A stretch of DNA of 64,000 bases from Schizochytrium sp. TIO01 (Eukaryota > Sar > Bigyra > Thraustochytrida > Thraustochytriidae): positions 790,247-854,246 of the forward strand of contig SMSO01000037.1 in assembly GCA_004764695.1 (NCBI GenBank), written 5' to 3'. Both the position numbers and the translations under genes were made by a program. A model generated the notes under the pieces. That model had not been told where the DNA came from, did not search any database, and worked only from the letters and a program-made list of their open reading frames with translations. Each line of letters begins with the position of its first letter. The stretch's first letter is position 1. Positions 55,701 through 64,000 of this stretch are shown here, piece after piece.

Positions 55701-56768
55701 GATATGAGCGAGGCAATCCCGACGCCTCATCGTCCCCCGGTGAGATCTGTATGTTGGGATTCGGTTCGGGGCACTGTTTTGGTTGGCACCCAAGGAAGCG
55801 AAATATATGAATTGACGACAGCCAATCTATCTGTAGCTCTCCTGTCCCAAGGACACGCTATGGACGAGCTACATGGTTTAGCTCCTAGTCCGATCGATCC
55901 TAATCTGTTCGTGACTGCTGGCGATGATCAAACAGTGCGACTATGGGACGCTTCAAAGCACCGAATGATCTCGGAGCGCAATGTGGGATGTATGACTCGG
56001 GCTGTGTGCTGGTCACCAGATGGAGCAACACTTGGTGTTGGCTTGGGGGGTACAGTGGGTCGGGGCCGTCAGAAGAAGGATGGTGTAGTGATGGTTCTGC
56101 GTGGGTCCGGAGCCCTAGACCTTCTTCATGAGACCCGTGACTCTAAAGAGTGGATTGCCGATGCTAAATATTCACCAGATGGCGAAACTCTTGCAGTAGC
56201 ATCCTACGACAATAAAATCTACCTCTACGATGTGAACAAAAACTACGAGTTGAGGGCGAAGTGCGAAGGCCACAACTCTTTTGTTCTTCACATTGACTTT
56301 AGTGAAGACTCTGAATATCTTCGTTCCAATTGTGGCGGGTACGACCTTCTTTTTCACAAAGTAGAAGATGGAGCCGTTGTTAACTCTCCCTCGATGCTTA
56401 AAGATATCAAATGGGCAACCACGACGTGTTGCTTATGCTGGTCTGTGCAAGGTATCTGGCCTGAGGTTACCGATTCAACGATGTACAATGCGTGCGATGC
56501 CGCCCCTGACGTAAAGCTTGTTGCCACCACTGATGATCGAGGCAACCTAAAGCTTTTCGAGTACCCGGCAATTACAAAGGGTGCTCATTCACTTTCTTAC
56601 CGAGCACATGTTTCGCAAGTTATGAACACTAAGTTCAACAAGAACCGCGAATACATTTTTACAGCAGGCGGCCCGGATCGCGTTCTGTGTCAATGGAAAG
56701 TGAAGCGGGTGAAAACGCAAGATAGTGCAGCTAATGACGCGATTCAAGTAGAAGAAGCAAAAGAATAG
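49758..56768 (+). CDS. EF-hand plus triple HELP-WD40 EMAP-like protein (EML5/EML6 type)
   Basis: EMAP-like proteins bind microtubules through tandem beta-propellers. The product is 2336 residues from the ATG at 49758, chosen over an upstream TTG at 49701 because MGQLLGKA is a natural start and a possible myristoylation signal. EF-hand loops lie near 76 (DTDQNNLVDSLEAL) and 112 (DFDESGEITVDEL), both with good calcium ligands. Three tandem EML units follow. Each opens with a HELP motif: WVHGYSAQHSRG near 306, WVHGCNAQVSRN near 1046 and FIYGHRSHDVRNN near 1707. Each continues with many WD repeats, recognisable by recurring GDDQTVR.WD. Acidic linkers separate the units, notably near 910-985. Animal EML5/6 have the same triple layout but not this EF-hand head. 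A ciliary or microtubule role is inference from the family. Confidence 0.95.
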   Translation: MGQLLGKARLREAAEPFVNLDQQGVYMLWEAFNDVAEGFGINVDELTEICMALQNTTFMHAPKQVILKIVELVFTALDTDQNNLVDSLEALVTLCMLSGMELRDKAKFCFMCYDFDESGEITVDELTLLLKSCATGLCKLDRETPVPEEVRIEQVSHEAFRRSGKAEDVRITCEEFIDYCCSTPEIIAWCDFFDDAQDFRAIEQFASVIDDSSGVAEKRRASKRNLFAANESLDSILMEEASATLRPGVELRARDPDSYKMRKPTKLERDAAQNMARPWLETAGMTIPTQKPNVKISQPDEDALQLDWVHGYSAQHSRGTLRYTAAGDLVYNAACVGIVYSLESHEQRFNLDHTDEIRSLALHPDSNIVATGERGHPPKIHVWDSSNMKIIVTLRGVHQGGIGCLSFSPEPEGRWLLSVGQDSEHTVALYDWAKRTLVFSSKSTRCRVLDCIFRWPSKDISAGAPPTFVTCGENHLSFWNQDDNRTQKKGIYGKIGAPQPMLTLACHPKNNRVISGSLSGHLYVWDGNRNLQRTIKAHDSAVTALYFHSTGLLSGGADGKIRLWSLELEQGAIFDVSGLGSLSPGVSSVCYSYDASKILVGTRAGEIFEMSSEDGSNLHPGPLSTSHYFGELHGLAMHPHKPEFCTVGDDQTVRIWDIETRRMVRMVKIDTKARACAYSPDGTLIAVGLGGTGPGVNGGASKKDGAFVILNEADLCIVHEARDSKKWIAEVKFSADGDTLGIGSADNAIYLYNVEDFASKGKAKGHHGALRNIDFSEDNQCLQSDCAAGDLLFWNANTGEQYKKPSTMRDVEWTTQTVPVGYYCQGMWNAPGALDIVTVDRSRSSRVFIAGDEVGRLRLFRYPVPEPNQGFHEYRGHSSSIRRARFSFDDSFVISVGKSDRCLMQWRHQSDHDDSEDAEGANAEGSEQAMYVHDPDSEDEMDYLDGAILDRDETRDAIYNCKEDQAATDSRLINDEYFDDTDEEREELYEEIRKAKGSGAGDGDAKPGDNVGDDEKLPERPWVRLAVAPSIPPREDPTAPDEDMTLEWVHGCNAQVSRNSVFYLHNGDISYPAASLGVIYSKQGGGVQRFFTDHSDQVVCLCLHPDKKLLATAQMGREPKIIIWDSETMEAVQTLAGYHKRGVVALRFSRDGDSLVSAGLDDEHSIAVYDWKNGIVSVHCSGGESKVMDVDFRPDGLGLVQCGVNHVKFHELRGRNVVTRSAILGKKGKLQIFYSIAWAGTRSVVSTADGHLYAFDGRTLHQSVKGHEGAVLCLYSCGEGLVSGGKDGFVRLWTPGLEMKAQFEVTQGLHSIRSVCWNPEENRIVVANRACEIVEISAADGTDLNNGVPLVQGHYKHELWGLAMHPTKPEYCTVGDDQTVRVWDVATHKVLRSMKLDTMARAVTYSPDGNKIAVGLGARVGKGRQKKDGAFVVLNEKDLAMVHEGRNSKQWITDIKFSPDGATLALGSYDNSVYLYDIGGGYAVKGVFEGHNSFITHLDISADGQFVQTNCGAYELKYCDANSGTDIPAVSTLKDVQWSSWTCPLGWPVKGIHPTNSRTEFHAVHRSSSGQLLLSADEYGRVDLYKYPCIDSIAGRKTYRGHSGDVRNARFTCDDAYAITVGGSDRCIMQWRLDLGDDEVAVAAGESGRDSDIVHEAKGAGPDGIKGSGEGEFVAVRPWLSAVVPPTGAPSASEHGEDAPAGVQVELDFIYGHRSHDVRNNLRYNCNGQVVYFGAAVGIVYNKALHSQSFYLGHDGRPIISLSMHPTGKFVATGEGSCSNRRRPGSAVRVHIWNAMTGSSIMKLPALHSTAASQLCFSADGSRLVSVGEDENHTIMVWRSDSGTWIDTKLQAKAMGGQQKVLFALFYGSAELATGGVNHITFWKLNGGVLTPRRGIFGRKGKIQPLLCAATLEGVGASAKIATGAVTGHLYVWSDGEVIKSVKAHDRSVNAIHACKLGLVTGSKDGVVKLWDSKLSPIRTFDMSEAIPTPHRPPVRSVCWDSVRGTVLVGTQGSEIYELTTANLSVALLSQGHAMDELHGLAPSPIDPNLFVTAGDDQTVRLWDASKHRMISERNVGCMTRAVCWSPDGATLGVGLGGTVGRGRQKKDGVVMVLRGSGALDLLHETRDSKEWIADAKYSPDGETLAVASYDNKIYLYDVNKNYELRAKCEGHNSFVLHIDFSEDSEYLRSNCGGYDLLFHKVEDGAVVNSPSMLKDIKWATTTCCLCWSVQGIWPEVTDSTMYNACDAAPDVKLVATTDDRGNLKLFEYPAITKGAHSLSYRAHVSQVMNTKFNKNREYIFTAGGPDRVLCQWKVKRVKTQDSAANDAIQVEEAKE

Positions 56769-56964
56769 TACTAATGATGTTTCCATACATGTTTGTTTCT
56801 ACATGGAAAATTAAACAAAGCAAGAAATATATTTCTTTTCATACAATTCCATTTTCCCATATTATGTATTTGCTAAGCAAGTGCGATGCTACATAGAAAT
56901 TTCAGCAATCCGTATTGAGGCGACATAAAAGTAAAGATTGCATTTGTGCAAGAGTTGAATTATG

Positions 56965-57429
56965 TTAAAGATAGTCGTCATTAGACCTTCCGAGCTTCAG
57001 CACAAAAGCTGAGGAAAAAATTAAAATGCACTGGAACATGATGGCAATGCCAGGGTAGGTTGAGTCCGGTATGACGCCACCAATTCCCTTCTGGTTAACA
57101 TACACATTGTGCAATACCCAGATTGAAGTAATTATACAAAAGGCGCCTAGGGCAAGAGCAAAGCCAAGGAGGGCTCTTGTTTGATAACGCACCATGATTC
57201 CTCCATGGTGGCTATATTCATCCGCAGAGAGGGCACTCCAATCCATGAAGGACAGTATAATGAAACTCAAGGTAGTTCCGACACCCAAAAGGTATAATTG
57301 TGCTTTTACGTTGAGTGGATCATGTTCATAGCCGTTTTGTGCGACAGCGTCGATGAAGATCCACCATCCGAGACTAAAGAGAATGCCTGATCCCCAGCTG
57401 AAGATGCGCAACCTTTGACGGTCATCCAT
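56965..57429 (-). CDS. TMEM50 / Vps68 family membrane protein (UPF0220)
   Basis: This is a small four-helix protein of endosomal and secretory membranes; the yeast member Vps68 works with ESCRT components in vacuolar sorting. From the ATG at 57429 the product is 154 residues, matching the family (about 157). It has the first helix GILFSLGWWIFIDAV, a second helix after LYLLGVG, ALLGFALALGAFCIITSIWV, and the signature YPGIAIMFQCILIFSSAFVLKLGR at the C terminus. The frame is open to another ATG at 57537, adding a hydrophobic N-terminal stretch. That stretch contains TACTAAC with no AG until a TACAG about 60 bases on, so it looks like the end of an intron rather than protein. I favour the shorter start or a spliced first exon. 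Confidence 0.88.
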   Translation of the reverse strand: MDDRQRLRIFSWGSGILFSLGWWIFIDAVAQNGYEHDPLNVKAQLYLLGVGTTLSFIILSFMDWSALSADEYSHHGGIMVRYQTRALLGFALALGAFCIITSIWVLHNVYVNQKGIGGVIPDSTYPGIAIMFQCILIFSSAFVLKLGRSNDDYL

Positions 57430-58860
57430 ATATTCGAGATCTGTATAAAAGGTTCCAACGTGTATATGAAGTCCGGCGAGTGGGAATAAGACGGGGAATG
57501 TTAGTAATCGTAGAAGGATAAATAAGATCAATTCCATCAAGAATTGAAAGTCAACAATAATTCAATTTGTCATGATCTGTGAGTACACCCATGCCTTTAA
57601 TACCATCTCCGTTCTGGACAGGCTCAAGCTATCGCCTTTCCAAGAAGATTGCTCTCGCTTCAGAGAGCAGCACATCTTTTCGGCCGTCCAAGTGCGCTCG
57701 TTTAGCTACCTTGTAGGACTGCTTCATGAGAACAGATCTGGACGGCTAGCTTGGCAACCGTTGCTTTGAGCCTACCCCGTCTTATCAAGCAAAGGAAGAG
57801 TAAAGGGGAATTCTTAGCACGTACCTTCGCGGCAACCCATCTTGGCATTCAACCACGCAGCTTCAGAGACCCAGAGCTATTGAGCGTTGCAGGGCTCTCT
57901 GTTAGAGCTTTGAGGATTTTTGCAACAACAAAGAAGATAAACCATTTATTAGCATAATGGTTACTACCCTCACTAGTGATAATTTATTCTAGCATTAGGA
58001 GCTACATAGGTGGTACTAGTAGTTGCGATTCTTATAAACTCAAGTGAAGCTGCAATGCATAATGGTAGATTCCCCATGAAGTCCAAACGGAAATAGAAAC
58101 TTGGTCATCGACAACAGTTGATGTTTTTGGATTCAGGTAGTCATTCTTACCTCAAGGTCTCAGGTCTATGTTTTTAAAGATATTGAAAGACAGAAAATAC
58201 TAACTATTTAGTTTGGCTATTATTACTGATGCTTAACGGGACTTTTCAGAGCAACTAAAATGCTGATTGCAATGCAAGACGCAAGAGTCAATGCCAGCAT
58301 TGCTAAGCTGTAATTAAATTATATATACAGCAGGTGATAAGAACTCATGTGTCTTCACAATATTGCCTATGACATCACCGGAATTCACCCATAATGGGGA
58401 CATGGGCAGCAAATCGCATTAATGCTCCACGATGGAGAGAGACATACTTCAATCAGTACATACTGCGTCAGATTTGGAGAATAGGTAGCTATATAATAAT
58501 GTGAACTTATTTTTTAATTATATAAATGGCGGAAACGGAAATTTGCTGAAGCAACAAAATTAAGGTTTCTTGGTTTGCGAATTGAGAGTCAACAACTAGT
58601 CACCACTCTGGAAGATACTGACATAGTCAAACATACCTAGTATAGTTGATTATTCAACAGATCTTAGACTAGCTGAGAGAGAAAACGTAGACTTTCAAAA
58701 AGGCAAAACCTTAAAGAAAGGCAAACTTAAGCTTTTTGTGTGTCAACAAGTAAAACAGGATCTAATGTAGCGTTTTGGCTGGCTTGGACGCTTGTCTCGA
58801 AGGCAGTGCAGAACGGACGAGAGAGCTCAATAATAATACAATAAAGAAAAAGCGAGTATT
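57430..58860. other. Intergenic region upstream of TMEM50
   Basis: The first 350 bases are GC-richer and probably contain the TMEM50 leader and possibly a small first exon with a candidate intron ending near 57440 (minus strand). The remainder is AT-rich. A 65-codon plus-strand ATG frame at 57572-57769 has no recognisable domain and is antisense to the presumed leader. Confidence 0.45.
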
Positions 58861-59682
58861 TTACTGAGCTTTCTTGACCTTGGGGTCGGGGATTTTATCG
58901 ATCTTGGCGGGGGCCTTGTCTTCTTGAAGAGTACGAATAGTACCTACAAGCAAGTCAATGTACCAAGACCAATTAACGAGGACAAGAAGACCAACACAAA
59001 CAAAACCCATGTTCTCTGGTGTGAGCTCCAGAAAAGTTCGATGACGATATTCAAAGGCAAAAAGGTAAAAGGTCCAGGTGAACCAAGCCACGCGAACTGG
59101 GAAACATAGATTCAAGAGCACGCCACAAGGCTTGATGTACTTATTCATCGAGCCTTGCTCCATCTGTGCAACCTCAAAAAGGCAAACAACAGGGGTGCTG
59201 AACTCTGAGATCGAAAGGGCTACGCAATAAATTGGATGCAAACCTACAAAGAGGACTAGGATGAGACCGACAATGCAAGAAAAGTGATGAACCAAGTACC
59301 GAAAGTCTGTTTCTGCAAAGAAGAAGCGGATAACCACATCCTGCACCATGTAAGCGAGCATGAAAACACAGATTTGCTGGCCTTCATGAGCATGGTGCGC
59401 AAAAGCTTCCCATGGATTAGATACCAAGGTGGCATGAACTCCCTCGAGGGTACCTCCACTCATGTCCAAGACAAGCCACTGAAAAGAGAACAAGAACATC
59501 AGCAGTGAATACGCAGCGGCAAACGAATTACTGCTCCGCAGTCTCTTTTCACCATTTTCTTGATCCACAAACTTGCACACAAAGCCACACGTCGCAACCA
59601 GAATCGTTACAAGCACCATCCACCACACTCGTGGCAAGGGCTTCAGCATTTCTGCTGCATCGACAGTGGTGGCGCTCACCAT
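58861..59682 (-). CDS. TLC-domain membrane protein (TMEM56/TLCD-like)
   Basis: TLC (TRAM-LAG1-CLN8) proteins are multi-spanning ER or Golgi membrane proteins linked to lipid synthesis or sensing. The 273-residue product from the ATG at 59682 has about six or seven hydrophobic segments: 18-37, 53-73, 104-124, 135-152, 185-213 and 230-248 are clearest. The conserved core is VQDVVIRFFFAETDFRYLVHHFSC (His132-His133), then SEFSTPVVCLFEV (about 159-171). The full ceramide-synthase Lag1p pattern (HHxxxxxxDxxxxYSY) is absent, which argues for the TMEM56/TLCD branch over ceramide synthase. A Lys-rich cytosolic tail ends in KKAQ, and an ER-retrieval-like di-lysine lies near the end. No enzymatic activity should be assumed. 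Confidence 0.9.
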   Translation of the reverse strand: MVSATTVDAAEMLKPLPRVWWMVLVTILVATCGFVCKFVDQENGEKRLRSSNSFAAAYSLLMFLFSFQWLVLDMSGGTLEGVHATLVSNPWEAFAHHAHEGQQICVFMLAYMVQDVVIRFFFAETDFRYLVHHFSCIVGLILVLFVGLHPIYCVALSISEFSTPVVCLFEVAQMEQGSMNKYIKPCGVLLNLCFPVRVAWFTWTFYLFAFEYRHRTFLELTPENMGFVCVGLLVLVNWSWYIDLLVGTIRTLQEDKAPAKIDKIPDPKVKKAQ

Positions 59683-59907
59683 CCTGCCGTGTATTTATTT
59701 GACTTTCACCCACCACCAAGTCAGCGAGTCTGTCGTGCACAAAGTGTCTTACGCTTTGCTCTTATTATCGCCTCCCAAATTCGTGAATGCTCGATCCCCA
59801 ATCGGCCAATCAACGATCGACGATTGATGATGATCAATCCATCGATGTCAATAAGTACTGCAATTTCAATGTGCCATTCGATCGATCCGTCAAACAAGGG
59901 ATAGTAG

Positions 59908-59933
59908 TACCTACTAGTACCTACTATTGTTAA
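59908..59933. repeat. Short TAGTACCTAC repeat with dyad symmetry
   Basis: TAGTACCTAC occurs twice, 11 bases apart, centred on ACTAGT, so the stretch is both a direct repeat and nearly palindromic. Confidence 0.75.
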
Positions 59934-60641
59934 AAAGCCAAAAGAAAAACTTTTTTTCTTTCTTTAAATTGAAATTAACGAATTAAAAACTACCTAGCTC
60001 TCCCTACTCAGTACGTCTGAAGATAAAGAAACAAAACCAAAAGGCTCTGCGCCTCGCCTTCTTTAATTTAACTTTACTCTTAGCAGGGCCTACAGTCAGG
60101 TAGGAAGTTTACTCCAAAGAGGTCAAGTCAAAGCATAGGTATGCATCGCGCTGACTATGCTATCTATGGATGCAGTATACCAATTCCTTTTTCTTGAAAG
60201 CAATCTATGTCATGCAAGACGTTCTTTCTGTAGGCCTAGGCTCCACATCATAGCAGCTAAAAACGCCTCTGCCGGGTGAGCTCTTCTCAGTTTACTCGTT
60301 CAGCTTGGGCTTTGCAAGTTTCACCTAAGCCATCAGCACTTATGCGATTTCTGAGACCATCATGGATTCGAAGAATTTCAACAACAACTAGAAGTAGAAG
60401 AAGAAGATTCGGATTCGTGTGGTCAAAAGCGACGTCATCCAGCTTACGCAGTTCGTGATAGAAGGCACCTACTCTAAACAGTAGCAGGGGCCGGGCACGT
60501 TCTCAGAGTGTTTTTCTGGCTACCTCTGGCGTTAGAAAGGGCTAGCCAATGCTTAGTGCCTCCTACCCACTACAATAAACGGAGAGGTCATGTTACATGT
60601 ATTTTATAATAAAAAATTAATTCAACACTACTAATTAGTTA

Positions 60642-60857
60642 TTGGCGCTCTTTAGAGCGATCGAGCACAACTTTAAAGAACAACCAACCACACTGGAGTT
60701 GACAATGCTCGGAACTGAGGACTTTCTGGAGACATGCAAATCGCTCAAAGAGAGGTATCGCAAAGGCTTCGCAGTCAGGGCTCTGTGGATGAGGTCGAGT
60801 GTGGGAATGCATGCATGCATTTCATGCATGCTACTCGTTGGTAGTAGGATGTGGTAA
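60642..60857 (+). pseudogene. Possible coding remnant without ATG
   Basis: The 71-codon frame begins at a TTG and reads FRAIEHNFKEQPTTLELTML then EDFLETCKSLKERYRKGFAV, which is protein-like amphipathic sequence. A second stretch near 60360-60470 reads KKKIRIRVVKSDVIQLTQF in a frame with two stops just upstream. They may be parts of a decayed gene. No family is recognised. Confidence 0.2.
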
Positions 60858-61484
60858 TTAGAGCTAGCTCACGCATCTTTAGACAGATAATGAATGGCAT
60901 GACGTTTAAGAATCGTTTGCCCTGAGCAAAACCCTGCTTAGGTAGGTAGGTAGGCACCTACGATGCATACTCCCTCGCCAAGGCAAAGCCAAAAGATCGA
61001 GCATCGTGGAGTTCCACACGGTTATAGGGATTGTTTGTTTTGACGACCACTTTGGACACGAACTACGCTTATGATAGAAGAGGAAGAAAGACAAAGAAGA
61101 AGAACATGAAACAAGAGCACGCTACCTAGTAGTAAGGCTTGCTTTCGTAGTGCTCGAAGGGAATTCACCCAATACTGAGAGTGCACAGGTACAATGTAAA
61201 TCTGAGACGGACGTTGCAGGGAAGGTTGATAATTCTTAGCTCCCACGGGTATGTATATTCACCGTCCTAAATCGCCAGGATGACGGAAACAATAATCTCA
61301 AAATTCATGCAGAGACAAAGAGCGCATGCGCTTGATTTGACATGGCGTTGACATTGGAATTGGGGTCAGCAATGATAGCCTAGATTGTACGATTCTCGGT
61401 CTGGATGTACGAATAGTAAAAAGAGAAAAAGGAAACAGTAACAGGAAATAAGGAAGGAAAACAGGCAGGCAGGCAGATAGAACA

Positions 61485-62498
61485 TTAGAAGAGAGGCGAA
61501 AGCTTTATCTTTTCTGTAAACCAGAGCGGACGATCAGTAAAAATACAGTCTGGGTGGACCTGTTGTGCAAAGGCGTACGAATCATCATCATTGACGCCGA
61601 GCAGCCAGTTCTGATAGCCACGCTCCTTCATCGCTCGAAAGAGGCCAAGGTCAGTCTTCATATTGAAAAAAATTGTAGTGATGACTAGTTGCCAGTCCTC
61701 TCGTAAGGAACGCACGATTGGAACCCGGTTGACAAAGTCCAAGAGACCTTCAGGAGTTTCGCAAGGCATAGCGAATATGTCAAAATCAAATGGTACCAAC
61801 GACAAGAGCCCACAGTGATAAGCAAAGACACAGAGAATGGCATCTAGAACGCTCGGCACCCGCGGTACATGTTCGTCCACCTGGCGAAGCAGTTTATTTG
61901 TTGCGCGATGTAAAGAAAACCATACAACACGATTTTGATCAATTAGTTCACGCTTTTGCAAGATATCATGAACAGAATGCGCGAGTAATGGTGAATAAAT
62001 CTTGAACTCAATTAAGAATTTTGTGGTACAACCTGGCTCTGCAAAAAGATCAAGAACCTCTTCAAGGAGTGGAATGTCCTCGCTCTCGCCAGGGTGATCT
62101 TTGCCTTGGGGGAACCCCTCGGATGGCACCCGATGAACCTTTGGCAGATCTGCGTAGTCAAAGTCATGCACATGGCCATCTACGCCGCACATGCGCTGAA
62201 GACTTCCGTCATGAAGGACGACTACTTTACGGTCTTTAGTGAGCCAGACATCAAACTCAAGAGAATCGAGCACCGCTGCTGCACGTTTAAAGGCCGGAAT
62301 TGTATTTTCGGGTGCAGTTTCCCGCTCGCCTCGGTGTCCGCACGTCTTTCCAAAGGCAAATTGTCTTCGTTTGATATGTGGCAGGTCGGTCTGCTTCAGC
62401 TCCTCAAGATGACTTCGATGTGCAATGCGTGCAGCGAGCAGACTGACGAGGTATAGACAAGCAAGTCCCCCCAAAACTGCGAGAACCTCAAACACCAT
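61485..62498 (-). CDS. Glycerophosphodiester phosphodiesterase (GDPD1/GDE4-like)
   Basis: GDPD enzymes split glycerophosphodiesters, or lysophospholipids in the GDE4/GDE7 group, into an alcohol and a phosphomonoester. From the ATG at 62498 the product is 337 residues (a GTG two codons upstream is not needed). One N-terminal membrane anchor (about 2-24) precedes the TIM barrel. The catalytic pattern is intact: GHRGERETAPENT (HRG at 55-57, PENT at 63-66), LEFDVWLTKD (about 80-89) with its metal-binding Glu and Asp, and VVLHDGSL with the second catalytic His near 96. A region matching FLIEFKIYS supplies a further metal-binding Glu. A membrane anchor plus this core is the layout of animal GDPD1/GDPD3. 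It is probably an ER-facing lipid enzyme (inference). Confidence 0.95.
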   Translation of the reverse strand: MVFEVLAVLGGLACLYLVSLLAARIAHRSHLEELKQTDLPHIKRRQFAFGKTCGHRGERETAPENTIPAFKRAAAVLDSLEFDVWLTKDRKVVVLHDGSLQRMCGVDGHVHDFDYADLPKVHRVPSEGFPQGKDHPGESEDIPLLEEVLDLFAEPGCTTKFLIEFKIYSPLLAHSVHDILQKRELIDQNRVVWFSLHRATNKLLRQVDEHVPRVPSVLDAILCVFAYHCGLLSLVPFDFDIFAMPCETPEGLLDFVNRVPIVRSLREDWQLVITTIFFNMKTDLGLFRAMKERGYQNWLLGVNDDDSYAFAQQVHPDCIFTDRPLWFTEKIKLSPLF

Positions 62499-64000
62499 AT
62501 TCACCGCAGGTGATGTTCGGCAAGGTGCGTCTGACTAATCGTATAGATATCGTCGGATGCCAGCACTGGCACGAGGTGGATCTCAGTTTTGGGTTAGGAT
62601 CAAAGTTTGAGCTCAAAATAGTTGCGTCGTTGATCGTGGCCCAGGGAAGTATAAACCCCTATAGTTTTCAATAAGTAGGTCCTAACCCGTAGAAGGCTTA
62701 CTCTGAGCACTTCCTAAGTGCGCTGAGTAGTTGACTCTCCAGGTTCGCAAGAATCCTGGAAACTCGTAAATGCACAACCTGCCTTCAGAGCGGCTAAAGA
62801 GCAGTTTAAAACTGCAGGAGAGCTAGACTTATTTGCCCCCTTGGGTCCAGGTGTGATCAGAACTTTGTATTATGGCTCCAGAAATGATTGCATGCAAACC
62901 TCCTGCACGAGTTCTTTCTCCCTGATTCGATTCTGCTTTTGCTTGTTCTTATTATTTTCAAGACACAAGAACTATGAGGACGTGGCTACCCTATTGTTTA
63001 CGCTATTCGGGCCTTTAGTAGCCCGAGAAAGTTTGCCTTTCGCTGTTATGTTATAAAATAGTACTGTGACACCAAAAACACTTTGAAAATAGAGAGAACT
63101 ACTAAGGTAGCTGCTAAATAGGCCTATGGCCTTTATTGCTGCTCCCTCGTTTCGTTCTCGTTTCCAATCTACGAAAGAAGTGATAAAGGAGCTCCAAGTT
63201 CTGGGGTCAAGAATTGCGAAGATGCGCAGCTGCTGCAAAGGTGCACACATAGACAGCATACTGAAGCGACTCTCCCTTTTGGCGCCACCCACAAAGCTAC
63301 TGGGGAGACCTTACGAAGGTGTGGGAGTTTCCTGATATAACGCACTGATGGGTGCCTTTTCTCAACGAGAGCACATCAACTACAGAAGCAAGATTCATTG
63401 TAAGTCTGAGAAGGGGTTCCTAGTGGGTTGGTTGGCAATGCGGTTGATAAGATGGAGGTATGCTTCTGAGAAAACAGCTCCTGTCATGGCACTTGGAATC
63501 AAGGGCAAGCATGCCAGCCAGCTCTAGCTTCTAAAATGTGGCCGAGGTCAGCTGGATTGTGACATAGTAGGAGCCTGTGATGGTTCAAGAGCCTGCCGTT
63601 GGGAAGCTAGATACCTGCTCTTTGCGAAGAATTCGTTGCTGCGAAGGATGTGCAGAATTGATATAGAGAATATGACAGGTACTTTTACGTTGAGAAATAA
63701 CTTTGGATTCAATAGAAGCCGCGTGACATAACGATTGGTTTATTGAACGATTGGCTGATAATTCTTTGTGCAGATCTCGATCTTCAGCAAAAATCAAAAT
63801 ACAGTAAAACTAGCAGGTGTGGCTTGCCAGACACAACAAATAACCGAGGTGTCCTGCTGCTCATCAAACTTCAAATTATATATTTATCAAATTTACACGG
63901 TATAATGACGATCGATCGACCAGCCGGTGCTAAAAATCGGTACAAAAACAAATCGTCGGACATTTAGAATAGGTGAGAAGGTACCAATTCCAACATAAGC
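62499..64000. other. Terminal spacer of the window
   Basis: No gene was confidently seen. A 69-codon ATG frame at 63126-63335 (MAFIAAPSFRSRFQSTKEVI...) is possible but overlaps an equally long minus-strand frame and has no domain. A CGGGC-8-GCCCG hairpin occurs near 63009-63026. A real gene may begin beyond 64000. Confidence 0.4.

Larger units (their letters stand above)
59683..61484. other. Intergenic region with repeats and decayed coding pieces
   Basis: A TAGTACCTAC direct/inverted repeat lies at about 59908-59933 and a GTAG tetranucleotide run at about 60941-60956. Plus-strand pieces at about 60260-60480 and 60642-60857 read as protein-like sequence but have stops or no ATG. I could not identify a gene. 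Confidence 0.4.

Noticed and set aside
14739-60567. AGTGCCTCCTACC occurs at 14739 and 60555, each followed by ACAATAA-like sequence, suggesting a shared repeat.
   Set aside because: A 13-base match is expected many times by chance in 64 kb, and the flanks do not align further.
63126-63335. A 69-codon ATG frame near the right end.
   Set aside because: A minus-strand frame of 106 codons covers the same bases, and neither has a recognisable domain or coding bias I could trust.

Overview
The window is eukaryotic nuclear DNA. It carries a circularly permuted nucleolar GTPase (NOG2), a spliceosomal SF3a60, translation initiation factor eIF1, a WAVE-complex subunit (NCKAP1/Hem), an EMAP-like WD40 protein, an F1Fo-ATPase assembly factor (ATP10) and a TMEM50/Vps68 membrane protein. 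The genes lie singly on both strands and most are one uninterrupted reading frame. TAA, TAG and TGA are all used as stops, so the code looks standard. GC-richer genes are separated by AT-rich spacers of 0.2 to 4 kb. Low intron content, EF-hand/FN3 and EMAP-like proteins typical of ciliated protists, and a Crinkler-like nuclease/pseudokinase remnant fit a stramenopile, most likely a thraustochytrid-like labyrinthulomycete. That placement is inference: no rRNA or other diagnostic marker is present.

Layout. 1.7-6.9 kb: a giant EF-hand/FN3 protein whose frame breaks in its last FN3 domain. 7.6-8.8 kb: a charged coiled-coil protein with an internal repeat. 9.05-9.4 kb (minus): eIF1. 10.9-12.0 kb (minus): a PlsC-type acyltransferase. 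12.6-13.2 kb: a possible decayed retroelement. 15.6-17.6 kb: NOG2. 18.05-18.9 kb (minus): PLP homeostasis protein. 20.1-20.3 kb (minus): a small hypothetical gene. 24.3-26.8 kb: a metallo-beta-lactamase fused to two cyclic-nucleotide-binding domains. 28.1-28.7 kb (minus): riboflavin kinase. 29.1-29.8 kb: a small zinc-finger protein. 30.8-31.8 kb (minus): ATP10. 33.1-34.5 kb: SF3A3. 36.7-40.7 kb: NCKAP1. 41.6-42.6 kb (minus) and 44.5-46.1 kb: two unrecognised proteins. 46.9-49.2 kb: a broken PD-(D/E)xK nuclease/pseudokinase gene. 49.8-56.8 kb: an EF-hand plus triple HELP-WD40 EML protein. 57 kb (minus): TMEM50. 58.9-59.7 kb (minus): TLC-domain protein. 61.5-62.5 kb (minus): glycerophosphodiester phosphodiesterase.

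There is no operon-like organisation. Loose themes are cytoskeleton or cilium (FN3/EF-hand protein, EML, NCKAP1), membrane lipid metabolism (acyltransferase, TLC protein, GDPD), mitochondrial function (ATP10, possibly a mitochondrial riboflavin kinase) and RNA or translation housekeeping (eIF1, NOG2, SF3A3). The least ordinary items are the disrupted nuclease/pseudokinase locus, the FN3 domains that appear to be split by EF-hand segments, and the MBL-CNBD fusion with a long ATG-less in-frame open stretch before its first ATG. I could not confidently identify any tRNA, rRNA, snRNA or CRISPR array.
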